This document shows, piece by piece, positions 1-7,652 of a stretch of 64,000 nt of DNA. The stretch is from Metabacillus rhizolycopersici. Lineage in GTDB: Bacteria > Bacillota > Bacilli > Bacillales > Bacillaceae. The notes below the pieces were generated by a model that ran no database searches, had not been told where the DNA came from, and was given only the letters and a program-made list of their open reading frames with translations. The stretch covers positions 62,001 through 126,000 of the forward strand of contig NZ_JAIQUM010000003.1 of assembly GCF_020075705.1 (NCBI RefSeq). Reading direction: 5' to 3'. The stretch's first letter is position 1. Each line of letters starts with the position of its first letter. Position numbers and translations under genes: made by a program.

Positions 1-262
1 CCGCTAACAAATAAGTGAATGGTTGAGAATAAACAATCATTAAGCCTGAAAGTAACATAAAAAAAACACTCAACCAACTAACGAAGTTCGGAGTTGCTTT
101 GATAGATTTAAAGAATAAAGTAAAATAGATTGAGATCCTTCTTAAGACAAACCAAGACCATAAATCTTCTTTTTCACTAAATCCTTGACTCATTTCACGA
201 TATCTTACAATAGAATTTGTATCAAAGAACGTTATTGGAAGTTGCTTTTTGGCGTTTCTCAT
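1..262 (-). CDS. CDP-alcohol phosphatidyltransferase family protein, N-terminal part (runs off the window)
   Basis: Partial gene: 87 codons are visible before the window edge. The protein has the family's usual opening: a basic/aromatic amphipathic stretch, then the T-P-N-x-V-x-W-L-S motif that precedes the first membrane helix, then a hydrophobic helix. Family members transfer a phospho-alcohol from a CDP-alcohol in membranes; the diagnostic D-G-x2-A-R motif would lie beyond the edge, so the assignment rests on the N-terminus. I chose the ATG at 262 because a GGAAGGTG ribosome site lies 10 nt upstream; an internal ATG at 193 has no good site. The start overlaps the 3' end of the upstream glycosyltransferase gene by 41 nt, so the two are probably one operon for a surface glycan or lipid. 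Confidence 0.6.
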   Translation of the reverse strand, partial: MRNAKKQLPITFFDTNSIVRYREMSQGFSEKEDLWSWFVLRRISIYFTLFFKSIKATPNFVSWLSVFFMLLSGLMIVYSQPFTYLLA

Positions 263-1280
263 ATCCTATTTTCACCTTCCAATATTGTTTACTTGTTAAA
301 CCACTTAATAATCCATATCCTCTAATAAAATGAAGTAAAAAGAATACTAAAAACGTTGGGAAAAAATAAGCAATATTTTTACGTTTCTTCACCATACTTA
401 CAGAACCGATGCCAATAAGCGTAAAATAAATCGCTAAAAGTAAGATAAAACTCTTTAAAATAAGGGGGCTAAAAAATGATCCGAGAGTAAACATAATTCC
501 CATCATAAAGACGATAATAGGTACGAGATGTCGAAAACGAAAAAGGCCCTTCGTACCACTAGATGCGATCATTGTCCATTTTCCGTCAGCCAATGCTTTT
601 TTAGTAAATGCTTTCAATGTAGACCTTGAAAAATATGTGGAAACAATTGAACTTGATAAGAAGAACTTCCCACCAGCCTTACGAATTCGTGCATGCATAT
701 CCAAATCTTCACTTCGATTTAATCTTTCATTGAAAAGTCCAACCTCTTTAAAGATCTCACGTTTATATGCACCGTATGGGACCGTGTCAACTTCACCTTC
801 CCATTTGTCTTTCGTAATCCTAAATAAACTGTTACCAACCCCAAATGGATGCGAGTATACATGAGCAATTATTTCTCCCCAAAAACCTACACCCTTTGTC
901 TTAATTACTCCACCAACACATGCCATCTCAGGTTTCCTTTGGATTAAATCATAATATTTCGTTAAAAAGTCGGTTGGGATTTGTGTATGGCCATCTACCC
1001 TAATGATATACTTTCCACTAGAATTGGTAATGCCGATGTTCCACCCTGTTGGTAAAATCCCCTTTGGGTTCTCATAATAACTTATTCGATTAGGATGCTC
1101 GTCCATAATTTTTCTTACTACTTGCTCAGTACTGTCTGTCGAATCTCCATTTATTACGATAATCTCATATTTCTCTTCTGGAAAATCTTGATTCAATACT
1201 CTTAGAAGTAAATCATTAATATATTTTTCTTCATTCCTTATGACCAATAGGAATGAGAATACTATTTGTTTAGAATCCAA
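222..1280 (-). CDS. Family 2 glycosyltransferase with C-terminal membrane helices (ExoA-like)
   Basis: Predicted inverting sugar transferase of 352 residues for exopolysaccharide or wall glycan synthesis at the inner face of the membrane. Residues about 7-115 form the GT-A nucleotide-binding half: SFLLVIRNEE, then VINGDSTDST, and an acidic VDGH motif near residue 95 that would hold the metal and nucleotide. Residues about 245-330 contain three hydrophobic helices, as in ExoA/WcaA-type polysaccharide enzymes. The start is a TTG at 1280 with GGAGGAGG 6 nt upstream. It is followed at once by the overlapping CDP-alcohol phosphatidyltransferase gene. The sugar donor cannot be read from the sequence. 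Confidence 0.85.
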   Translation of the reverse strand: MDSKQIVFSFLLVIRNEEKYINDLLLRVLNQDFPEEKYEIIVINGDSTDSTEQVVRKIMDEHPNRISYYENPKGILPTGWNIGITNSSGKYIIRVDGHTQIPTDFLTKYYDLIQRKPEMACVGGVIKTKGVGFWGEIIAHVYSHPFGVGNSLFRITKDKWEGEVDTVPYGAYKREIFKEVGLFNERLNRSEDLDMHARIRKAGGKFFLSSSIVSTYFSRSTLKAFTKKALADGKWTMIASSGTKGLFRFRHLVPIIVFMMGIMFTLGSFFSPLILKSFILLLAIYFTLIGIGSVSMVKKRKNIAYFFPTFLVFFLLHFIRGYGLLSGLTSKQYWKVKIGYEKRQKATSNNVL

Positions 1281-1322
1281 TTTTCCTCCTCCAATAATCA
1301 GTTCTTTTCTCTGTATATAAAA

Positions 1323-1351
1323 GTATTAAGATTTTTTATGATTTTTGTAAA
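1323..1351 (-). promoter_or_regulatory. Probable SigA promoter of the glycosyltransferase operon
   Basis: On the minus strand a TTTACA -35 and a TAATAC -10 are separated by 17 bp. The predicted transcript start lies about 35 nt before the TTG start codon at 1280. Seen in sequence only. Confidence 0.4.
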
Positions 1352-1628
1352 TTTTATTACAAACGCATTTACAAAATAGTATACATATAATTAACTCAAA
1401 ATGAAACAGTTAATTATTTTCCAATAGGAAAAAAGACTCATTTCCCCTGAGTTTCGTCCGTCTTACATCCTTCTCACCATCCCACTCTTGTTTACAACTT
1501 AATTAAAAATTACTATTATAAATAGTTGTATGTGTGTGCCAAATTTCAATGGTGGTACAGACATTTACTTAGCATGTTAGTATTTTCTTGTTTAAAGTCT
1601 GAGATAAAGCGAGACTTATCGGGCTTTT

Positions 1629-1700
1629 ACGGGCAGTTATCCCCCACCTTCGCCTCTTTGTGATTCACTCAAGCTTAGAGGTGGGGGTATTACTGCCCGT
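1629..1700. repeat. Hairpin element type 2, copy 1 (near-perfect 21-bp inverted repeat)
   Basis: The left arm 1629-1649 (ACGGGCAGT...CCCCCACCT) pairs with the right arm 1679-1700 (AGGTGGGGG...ACTGCCCGT) with one or two irregularities, around a 29-base loop containing CGCCTCTTTGTGATTCA. A diverged copy with the same order of motifs (TTTTAC, GGCAGTT, GCCTCTTTGATTCA, GGGGG, GGGATAA) lies at 58595-58680. It sits just before the epimerase gene and could act as a terminator, a mobile hairpin or a leader structure. The rest of the 1352-1628 gap shows nothing recognisable. Confidence 0.6.
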
Positions 1701-1740
1701 TAATGCGGGATAAAATTTAGTGTTTAAGGGAGTTATCCGA

Positions 1741-2688
1741 TTGCAAACTGTACTTATAACAGGAGGAGCTGGCTTTGTCGGCTCGCATATTGCTCGTGAA
1801 TTGATAAAGCGATATGAAAAAATAGTGGTATTAGATAATCTTTCAACGGGGTTAAGGTCAAATATTCCTACGAATGAAAAGATTATTTTTGTTGAAGGCG
1901 ATTTTTCAGATAGGAATACGGTTGAACAGTTATTTTCTATCTATCGATTCAATTATATTTATCATTTAGGAGCAATTGCTAGTGTAGCTGCTTCTATAGA
2001 TAATCCTTTATTCACACAACAAACAAATTTCCAAGGTACCCTTAACTTACTTGAGGCTGCTCGCAAACAAGGGATAGTCAATCGATTTATCTTTGCATCT
2101 TCAGCTGCTATTTATGGAAATGAGGGTACTTTACCTAAAAAGGAAAATACAATGATACAGCCTCAAACTCCATATGCGATCGATAAATTTTCATCTGAAC
2201 AATATGTCCTTGCTTATCATCATTTATACGGATTGCCTACAACTGCTCTTCGTTTTTTTAATATATATGGAATAAACCAAAATCCACATTCTCCATATTC
2301 AGGTGTGATTTCGATCATGACAAAGCACTTCGAATTGAAATCGAAAGGGGAAAATCCAGCATTCACACTATTTGGATCCGGACAACAAACTAGAGACTTT
2401 GTTTATGTGAAAGATGTTGTTGATGCTAGTTTACTCGTAGCAACAAATGCAGCAGCAGTAGGAAAGGTGTTTAATGTGGGTACCGGGAAGGCAGTTAGTA
2501 TTTTAGATATCATAAAAATCTATGAACAAATCTCTGGTTATTCATTAGACCTAACTTATCAACAGAAACGCAATGGAGATATTGATCATTCCTATTCAGA
2601 TATTTCTCTCCTTTCATCATTAGGATATAAACCCAGATACTCTATTGAAGAAGGTCTAAAAGAGTATTGGGAAGAAGTATCAAATTGA
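1741..2688 (+). CDS. NAD-dependent epimerase/dehydratase (UDP-glucose 4-epimerase-like)
   Basis: Extended short-chain dehydrogenase of about 315 residues. Seen: the Rossmann motif GGAGFVGSHI at the N-terminus, the serine of FASSAAIYG, and the Y-x3-K catalytic pair in PYAIDKFSSEQ. The family interconverts nucleotide sugars (galE and related), supplying precursors for surface polysaccharide, which suits the neighbouring glycan genes. The frame is open from a GTG at 1720, but a TTG at 1741 has AAGGGAG 8 nt upstream and starts directly on the Rossmann strand, so I prefer 1741. It is transcribed alone and ends at a strong hairpin near 2800. Substrate specificity is unknown. Confidence 0.82.
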   Translation: MQTVLITGGAGFVGSHIARELIKRYEKIVVLDNLSTGLRSNIPTNEKIIFVEGDFSDRNTVEQLFSIYRFNYIYHLGAIASVAASIDNPLFTQQTNFQGTLNLLEAARKQGIVNRFIFASSAAIYGNEGTLPKKENTMIQPQTPYAIDKFSSEQYVLAYHHLYGLPTTALRFFNIYGINQNPHSPYSGVISIMTKHFELKSKGENPAFTLFGSGQQTRDFVYVKDVVDASLLVATNAAAVGKVFNVGTGKAVSILDIIKIYEQISGYSLDLTYQQKRNGDIDHSYSDISLLSSLGYKPRYSIEEGLKEYWEEVSN

Positions 2689-2788
2689 ACTCTATTTCCC
2701 CAATATCTGTACGTTAGCAATGTCACGCCTAACAAGTTTCTTCCTTTTACAATATCATTCGTTCTATACTTTCCAGTCTATCCATTCA

Positions 2789-2826
2789 AAAAAGACAGCG
2801 GATTTCAACCTCCGCTGTCTTCTTAA
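2789..2826. terminator. Intrinsic terminator, bidirectional in form
   Basis: A perfect 9-bp stem (GACAGCGGA/TCCGCTGTC) with an 8-base loop is flanked by an A-run on the left and TTCTTAA on the right. It lies about 105 nt after the epimerase stop. The stretch from here to 3053 holds nothing else I can support. Confidence 0.7.
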
Positions 2827-3053
2827 CGTTCAACTACCTCTCACTATTTTTGGGCTAATAGGATGGGGTCATTCGTTGTACTATTTATACTTTGGCTTAT
2901 TCTATATAAAACCACAATAACTGTCTATATAATCGCTACTTTTATTATCCATGATCATTCTATTTGTGCAAAGTCAGTCAAACACTCAAACCACATCTGT
3001 TAATGAAATTGGTTGCTTAATTTGTTCCTACAATGACTGTATAATAAGTTCAA

Positions 3054-3194
3054 TTAATGCTTCGGATACCATAGATTAACCGGATCATCCGTATCTACAT
3101 AAAATTCGTCTTGTATTTCTTCCTCAAACTCATTATACTGCTCATTATCAAATTCAAGCTTGCTTTTTATTATAGAGAAAAATTTTTTTAACAA
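3054..3194 (-). CDS. Small acidic hypothetical protein, 46 aa
   Basis: Short frame with a TTG start preceded by GAGGTG 6 nt upstream. The product has a basic, hydrophobic start (LKKFFSIIKSK), then a strongly acidic stretch rich in Glu and Asp, and ends DDPVNLWYPKH. No family is recognised. It is read in the same direction as the beta-helix gene below it but is separated from it by the gene's downstream side. Support is the ribosome site and the composition only; it could be a chance frame. Confidence 0.35.
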   Translation of the reverse strand: MLKKFFSIIKSKLEFDNEQYNEFEEEIQDEFYVDTDDPVNLWYPKH

Positions 3195-3326
3195 AAAAAG
3201 CACCTCATCTCATTTGGTTAAACATGATAGATTCATTTTATCCAAAACATATTAAGCAAATGTTAAGAGTGTTATAATCTTTTGTTAATATTCTTGTCCT
3301 TGTGTAGTGAATAATCGTAGGTGTGA

Positions 3327-5030
3327 TTATCGAATACCTATAATCTTCCTTATGTGACATGGTCCATGTATATCATCAATTGTTATAGTATGAAGGTTAT
3401 TTGAGTCCGTATCAAAATGAAATTGTATAAAATCTGCCATTGATGGTGATGGCATAAACCGAAACGTGTTTACACTAGACCCAAAACGTAATAATGGTCG
3501 AGGAATATTCATTGTCACCATAGAAATAACAGATGAATTATTATTATTGCCGATAATAATAATCTGACTAAATGTCCGTAAATCATCCTTAAAATTAACC
3601 GTATTACCGACCAATCGAAGGTCACCTTCAAACAAAACAACATCTTTAGCACCAAAATATTGTGAAGCTAACTGATTACCATCCCCGCCAATACCCCCAC
3701 TATCTTTTGTTCCGGTGCCTTTTGAATAGTCAAAATTTCTAATAATGTTTCTATAACTGTCACTAAAATACATTGCATATTGATGGAACGTTTTACTACC
3801 ACTTCCGATCACATCGTCATCAAACGTGTTATCATTACTAAAATCAAGTCTGATCGCACTATGGCCTTCTGCTTTACACGAATCTCTAAAATAATTTTTC
3901 TTAAAGTTATTCCTATCTGAATAGCTTAAATAAACAGCACTTTTACTTGAACCGAACCCTGTGTTACTTTCAACTTTACAATGATGTGAGTGGTGTAAAT
4001 AAACGATATATTCCCCAATGTCTTCAAATACATTATCTCTAATCATCACATTTTTAAAAGCTTCCATATGAATAGCAGTTGAAATTGTATTTTTAAAGAC
4101 ATTATTGATGATCGAAATATTTTCACAATACTTTAGAGGTTTGACACCATTTTTTTCTCTTATATAGCCGTGCGTACCAATAGCACGTACAACATTTTCA
4201 AATCTACAATTTTGAATGGTTATATCACGTGAAACGGTTCCATCATAGCCACCAAATGGCGGAAAGGATAATTTTGTTAATATCTCAATTTGGATTAATT
4301 CGAAGTCTTTAGATCCGGCATGGTTTGTGTAGTTCACATCACCAAGCCAACAGGACTCAATCAATATATTTTTACATGAAGAAATTTGAAAATAGTGTCC
4401 ATTCTGCCCATTCTTTATTGTTAAGTTCTTGAATGAGAAATTCTCTCCATGTCCTAGGTCAAAAGCAGACACGTTATTATTGACAGTTTTTAATGGACTT
4501 TTAACTGTATTAAGATCAATTGTTCCACCTTCAAAGTGAATATTTCCATCACCATTGTATTTCGTCGCATAGGAGGCATTTCCTCTTTCTCCATTTGCGA
4601 AAATATTCGTATGAGTAGCTCCACCAATCCTTTTTATTACGCCTTCCTGGTGAATTGTAATCTTTGTATTTTTAAATAAGCGTAAGGGCTCTGCAACACC
4701 ATAGATTCCTTTAGGGAAATAAATACGGACAGATCCTTCATTTTTAGCAAGGTCTAATATTTCTTGAATCACAGAACTTTCGTCTGATCCGTCTGCTTTA
4801 AGGTTAAAAGGAGGTTGTCTCACGTTTATCTCACGCTGAGCTAAGTCATTCACGGTTTTTGCTAATTCTTCCGTTATTTCATCAATACTGTCATAAACTG
4901 ATTTTCCTTCACTATCTTTAATCTTTGCGGGAAAAGACGAATTAGAATCACCAAGATTTCCAAGTCTATAGCCCACAAAGACAGATAATACCCATAGGAA
5001 AAAGTTTACTAAGAAGTTTCTTCTGTTCAC
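3327..5030 (-). CDS. Right-handed beta-helix (pectate-lyase-like) exported protein with twin-arginine-like N-terminus
   Basis: Protein of about 567 residues. The N-terminus VNRRNFLVNFF followed by a hydrophobic segment resembles a twin-arginine signal (R-R-x-F-L). The region PPFNLKADGSDESSVIQEIL is the classic start of the pectate lyase/polygalacturonase superfamily fold, followed by about 350 residues of short beta-helix coils with repeated ISIINNVFKN and VMIRDNVFED type turns. Such proteins cleave or bind acidic polysaccharides. A longer reading from 5135 is possible, but GTG at 5030 has GGGTGA just upstream and gives the RR motif at the start. Proximity to glycosyltransferase and deacetylase genes suggests processing of a self-made exopolysaccharide. 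Catalytic residues were not identified. Confidence 0.7.
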   Translation of the reverse strand: MNRRNFLVNFFLWVLSVFVGYRLGNLGDSNSSFPAKIKDSEGKSVYDSIDEITEELAKTVNDLAQREINVRQPPFNLKADGSDESSVIQEILDLAKNEGSVRIYFPKGIYGVAEPLRLFKNTKITIHQEGVIKRIGGATHTNIFANGERGNASYATKYNGDGNIHFEGGTIDLNTVKSPLKTVNNNVSAFDLGHGENFSFKNLTIKNGQNGHYFQISSCKNILIESCWLGDVNYTNHAGSKDFELIQIEILTKLSFPPFGGYDGTVSRDITIQNCRFENVVRAIGTHGYIREKNGVKPLKYCENISIINNVFKNTISTAIHMEAFKNVMIRDNVFEDIGEYIVYLHHSHHCKVESNTGFGSSKSAVYLSYSDRNNFKKNYFRDSCKAEGHSAIRLDFSNDNTFDDDVIGSGSKTFHQYAMYFSDSYRNIIRNFDYSKGTGTKDSGGIGGDGNQLASQYFGAKDVVLFEGDLRLVGNTVNFKDDLRTFSQIIIIGNNNNSSVISMVTMNIPRPLLRFGSSVNTFRFMPSPSMADFIQFHFDTDSNNLHTITIDDIHGPCHIRKIIGIR

Positions 5031-5273
5031 GAGATCACCCCATTTAAGACTATACCTTGAATCCTTTATAAATAGCAATAATCCTAATAGCATATAAACA
5101 TTACATATAATGGAGTACTTATAATAGAGAATCAAGGGAATGGATGGGGTGACTTTTTGTCGAGTATTTATCTTATTTTTTAAACAAGTTTGAGTATAGT
5201 GGTGATTCTTCCAGATGCTTGTGTGATGCTTTCATCTGCCATTCGTTAAGCGACGACAATAAATTTTAATAAT

Positions 5274-6008
5274 CTAGTCATGCCATCTACTTTCCATAAA
5301 TACCTCCGCTGTGTTGAAGTAAGGAAGAACAGATGTATTACCAATAGCATAAAATCCATTATCAGGGTTCCATATCTTATATGTGTTTAAGCTGTTTGTA
5401 AAACCTTCTTTATACCTTTCTGGAACTTTATAACTCCCTTCTGAATCAATGTTTTTATGTTCTTGTACAGGTATATAAAATAATCCCGAGATGTTCTTTT
5501 CTTCTTCCATTAATTCCTTTAACGCATAACCGGATGCCGCATGATCATGGTGTGGATCTAAGTAGGACAAAGCATGATTAGTTGCTGAAGGGTATCGCTC
5601 ATTCATTTCCTTCATAATCTTTTTTACGTCTTCTTTTTGAATATCACCATCTGGTAACTGATAGACAAATACATCATCAGGCTTTACCCCTAGTGCTTCT
5701 ACCGATTTCTTAAATTCACTTACTCGTGATGCGCCAAATTCGTCTCTTGTAATCGTTGGTAGCCCTTTTTCTTCTAGTTTCTCATTGACTTTATGGAATG
5801 CACCGCTTGCCTTCCCCTCCGATAATAAGACGACGACAACCCTATCACCACGTTCTCTATGATGTAAAATTGATGGCCCTAGGCTAAGTACCTCATCATC
5901 TGCGTGTGGCGAATAGAAGATCGATGTTTTCTGTTCATTACCCGAAAGTTCACAAGCAGTTAGGATCGGCAATATGATTGTAGAAAGTAATACAAAGAGA
6001 ATTCTCAT
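5274..6008 (-). CDS. PIG-L/LmbE family deacetylase, predicted lipoprotein
   Basis: About 244 residues. The N-terminus ends in the lipobox L-T-A-C near residue 18, so the protein is predicted to be lipid-anchored outside the membrane. The motif SPHADDEVL is the zinc-binding PHxDDE signature of N-acetylglucosaminyl deacetylases (PIG-L, MshB, BshB families), and DPHHDH near residue 150 fits the second zinc-ligand region. An extracellular member most likely removes acetyl groups from an N-acetylated glycan, but the substrate is inferred. The ATG at 6008 has GGAGG 6 nt upstream; the ATG at 6020 overlaps that site. It lies in the glycan gene region. Confidence 0.8.
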   Translation of the reverse strand: MRILFVLLSTIILPILTACELSGNEQKTSIFYSPHADDEVLSLGPSILHHRERGDRVVVVLLSEGKASGAFHKVNEKLEEKGLPTITRDEFGASRVSEFKKSVEALGVKPDDVFVYQLPDGDIQKEDVKKIMKEMNERYPSATNHALSYLDPHHDHAASGYALKELMEEEKNISGLFYIPVQEHKNIDSEGSYKVPERYKEGFTNSLNTYKIWNPDNGFYAIGNTSVLPYFNTAEVFMESRWHD

Positions 6009-6142
6009 GATAACCTCCATTTTAAAATCTTAGCGATTATGATAGCATCTTTTTATAGATTGTATTGTAACATTAGTTTATATGGCTAGTGTGTGCTTTG
6101 CTACTAGTAAGCAGGTTAAACTTGCGTTGAAAGGAACGTATT

Positions 6143-7270
6143 ATGGAACCTTTACAAATGAAAACTGTTAAAAAAGGAAGAATTTATTCCCTAGACATGT
6201 CGAGAGGATTAATTGTCTTCTTGTCTGTTTTTTTAGGCACCATTCCAGCCGGAGGATATGAATATTTCCGCCATGCTGCATGGTATGGTTTTACCATCAT
6301 TGACCTCATATTACCATCCTTTATAACCATTTTTGGGACAAGCATGGCGATTGCTTATCAAAAAGGAGTAAATTGGGGGAAACTCACAAAAAGAACGATT
6401 CGATTGATCGTTTATGGGTTAGTATTTACGATTATCGTGTCTTGGAGTTTGGATTTTTTTACACTGAGGCTAACAGGAGTCTTACAAATGTTTGCTTTGT
6501 TAGGCATTGTCACAGTGGTCATTACAAAGTTTGTCAAATCACCGATCAAATTAGTCCTACTAGCATTCTTACTTCTTTTTGTTTATGGATTCGTTACCTT
6601 AGCGACAAGCCAATCGTGTGAAGGTGGTCTACCACAACCAACATGTAATCTCTCAGGGATTGTTGATGCAAACGTGTTTGGTGAAAACCATATGTATGCC
6701 CAAGGTGAAAGAGGATTTGATCCAGAAGGGTTAATGACTAGCTTCGCTGCCGTTTCAAATGTCCTCATTGGTTTTGCGATTGGACGTTTGCTCCTCACCA
6801 AAAAAGAGAGTGGAGCATGGAAAGAAATATTGACTTTAGGTATGATACTCGTACTATTATCACTGGTCGTTTATCAGATTATACCTTTTAATAAGAGAAT
6901 TTGGTCCCCTTCATTCGCCCTACTTACTTCTGGTATAACAGCCATTTTGATTTCAACCTTTTATTTATTTTTTGATAACAGAAAAAATGGTGATGTGAAG
7001 GAAACTGCCCTAGGACCCATCGTATGGTTTTTAGAAGCCTTTGGCCGAAATAGCTTCTTTATCTACTTTGGTAAATTTATTATTGCCTCTCTTTTGGCTC
7101 ATATTACGATCATGGTTCATCACGAGGAGAAATCTCTTGCGTCAATTTTGTTCCATTGGATTGAAGCAATTAGTCCCTATCCGCAGCTATCATACGCTTT
7201 TTTCATGCTGTTGTTTTGGACGGCTATCGCTTTAACTTTTCATAAGAAGAAATGGTATGTAAAGGTATAA
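6143..7270 (+). CDS. Membrane acetyltransferase of the heparan-alpha-glucosaminide N-acetyltransferase-like family
   Basis: 375 residues with about ten hydrophobic segments. The start LDMSRGLIVFLSVFLG and the following HAAWYGFTIIDLILP match the opening of the HGSNAT/DUF5009-type membrane acyltransferases, including the conserved histidine and the D-L-I-L-P turn. Family members pass an acetyl group from cytoplasmic acetyl-CoA to a sugar on the far side of the membrane. Next to a deacetylase lipoprotein this suggests tuning of glycan acetylation, which is inference. AAGGAA lies 6 nt before the ATG. Divergent from the deacetylase gene; ends at the hairpin at 7350. Confidence 0.7.
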   Translation: MEPLQMKTVKKGRIYSLDMSRGLIVFLSVFLGTIPAGGYEYFRHAAWYGFTIIDLILPSFITIFGTSMAIAYQKGVNWGKLTKRTIRLIVYGLVFTIIVSWSLDFFTLRLTGVLQMFALLGIVTVVITKFVKSPIKLVLLAFLLLFVYGFVTLATSQSCEGGLPQPTCNLSGIVDANVFGENHMYAQGERGFDPEGLMTSFAAVSNVLIGFAIGRLLLTKKESGAWKEILTLGMILVLLSLVVYQIIPFNKRIWSPSFALLTSGITAILISTFYLFFDNRKNGDVKETALGPIVWFLEAFGRNSFFIYFGKFIIASLLAHITIMVHHEEKSLASILFHWIEAISPYPQLSYAFFMLLFWTAIALTFHKKKWYVKV

Positions 7271-7347
7271 GAATTAGGTTACTTAAAGAAGAATCTGGTT
7301 TCTGCTACATGATTTAGCATATTACTATTAAAGAGTCTGACACAAAA

Positions 7348-7406
7348 AGAAGAGGATGATTCAATTAGTCGTTATACAACGAGCTTTTGAGTCATCCTCT
7401 TTATTT
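7348..7406 (+). terminator. Intrinsic terminator
   Basis: A 15-bp stem with one mismatch (AAGAGGATGATTCAA with TTGAGTCATCCTCTT) is followed by TATTTATTTT. It ends the acetyltransferase transcript. Confidence 0.8.
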
Positions 7407-7608
7407 ATTTTCAGTTTTTAATTGCCTCTTCTATTAACCTTCTATAGCTTATTTTATAAAATAAGTATCCCTTTTACTCAAATGATGTTTAAATCGTACT
7501 CTTCAACAAAAAAACGCGTTTTCTGACAGATTACTAGTTAAAGAGAAAAATAGGAATGTAGAATCATGACAAATATAGAACTTTTATCCTTTCCTTCATT
7601 TGGCTTAT

Positions 7609-7637
7609 TTGTTATAACTAATAGAGTAAACTATATT
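7609..7637 (+). promoter_or_regulatory. Probable SigA promoter of the SpoIID/LytB-like gene
   Basis: TTGTTA and TATATT separated by 17 bp, followed by a GGGGG ribosome site and ATG at 7653. Confidence 0.4.
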
Positions 7638-7652
7638 ATTCGGGGGAATTAG

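Noticed and set aside
2720..2920. 66-residue frame after the epimerase gene
   Set aside because: Contains the terminator hairpin and has no ribosome site.
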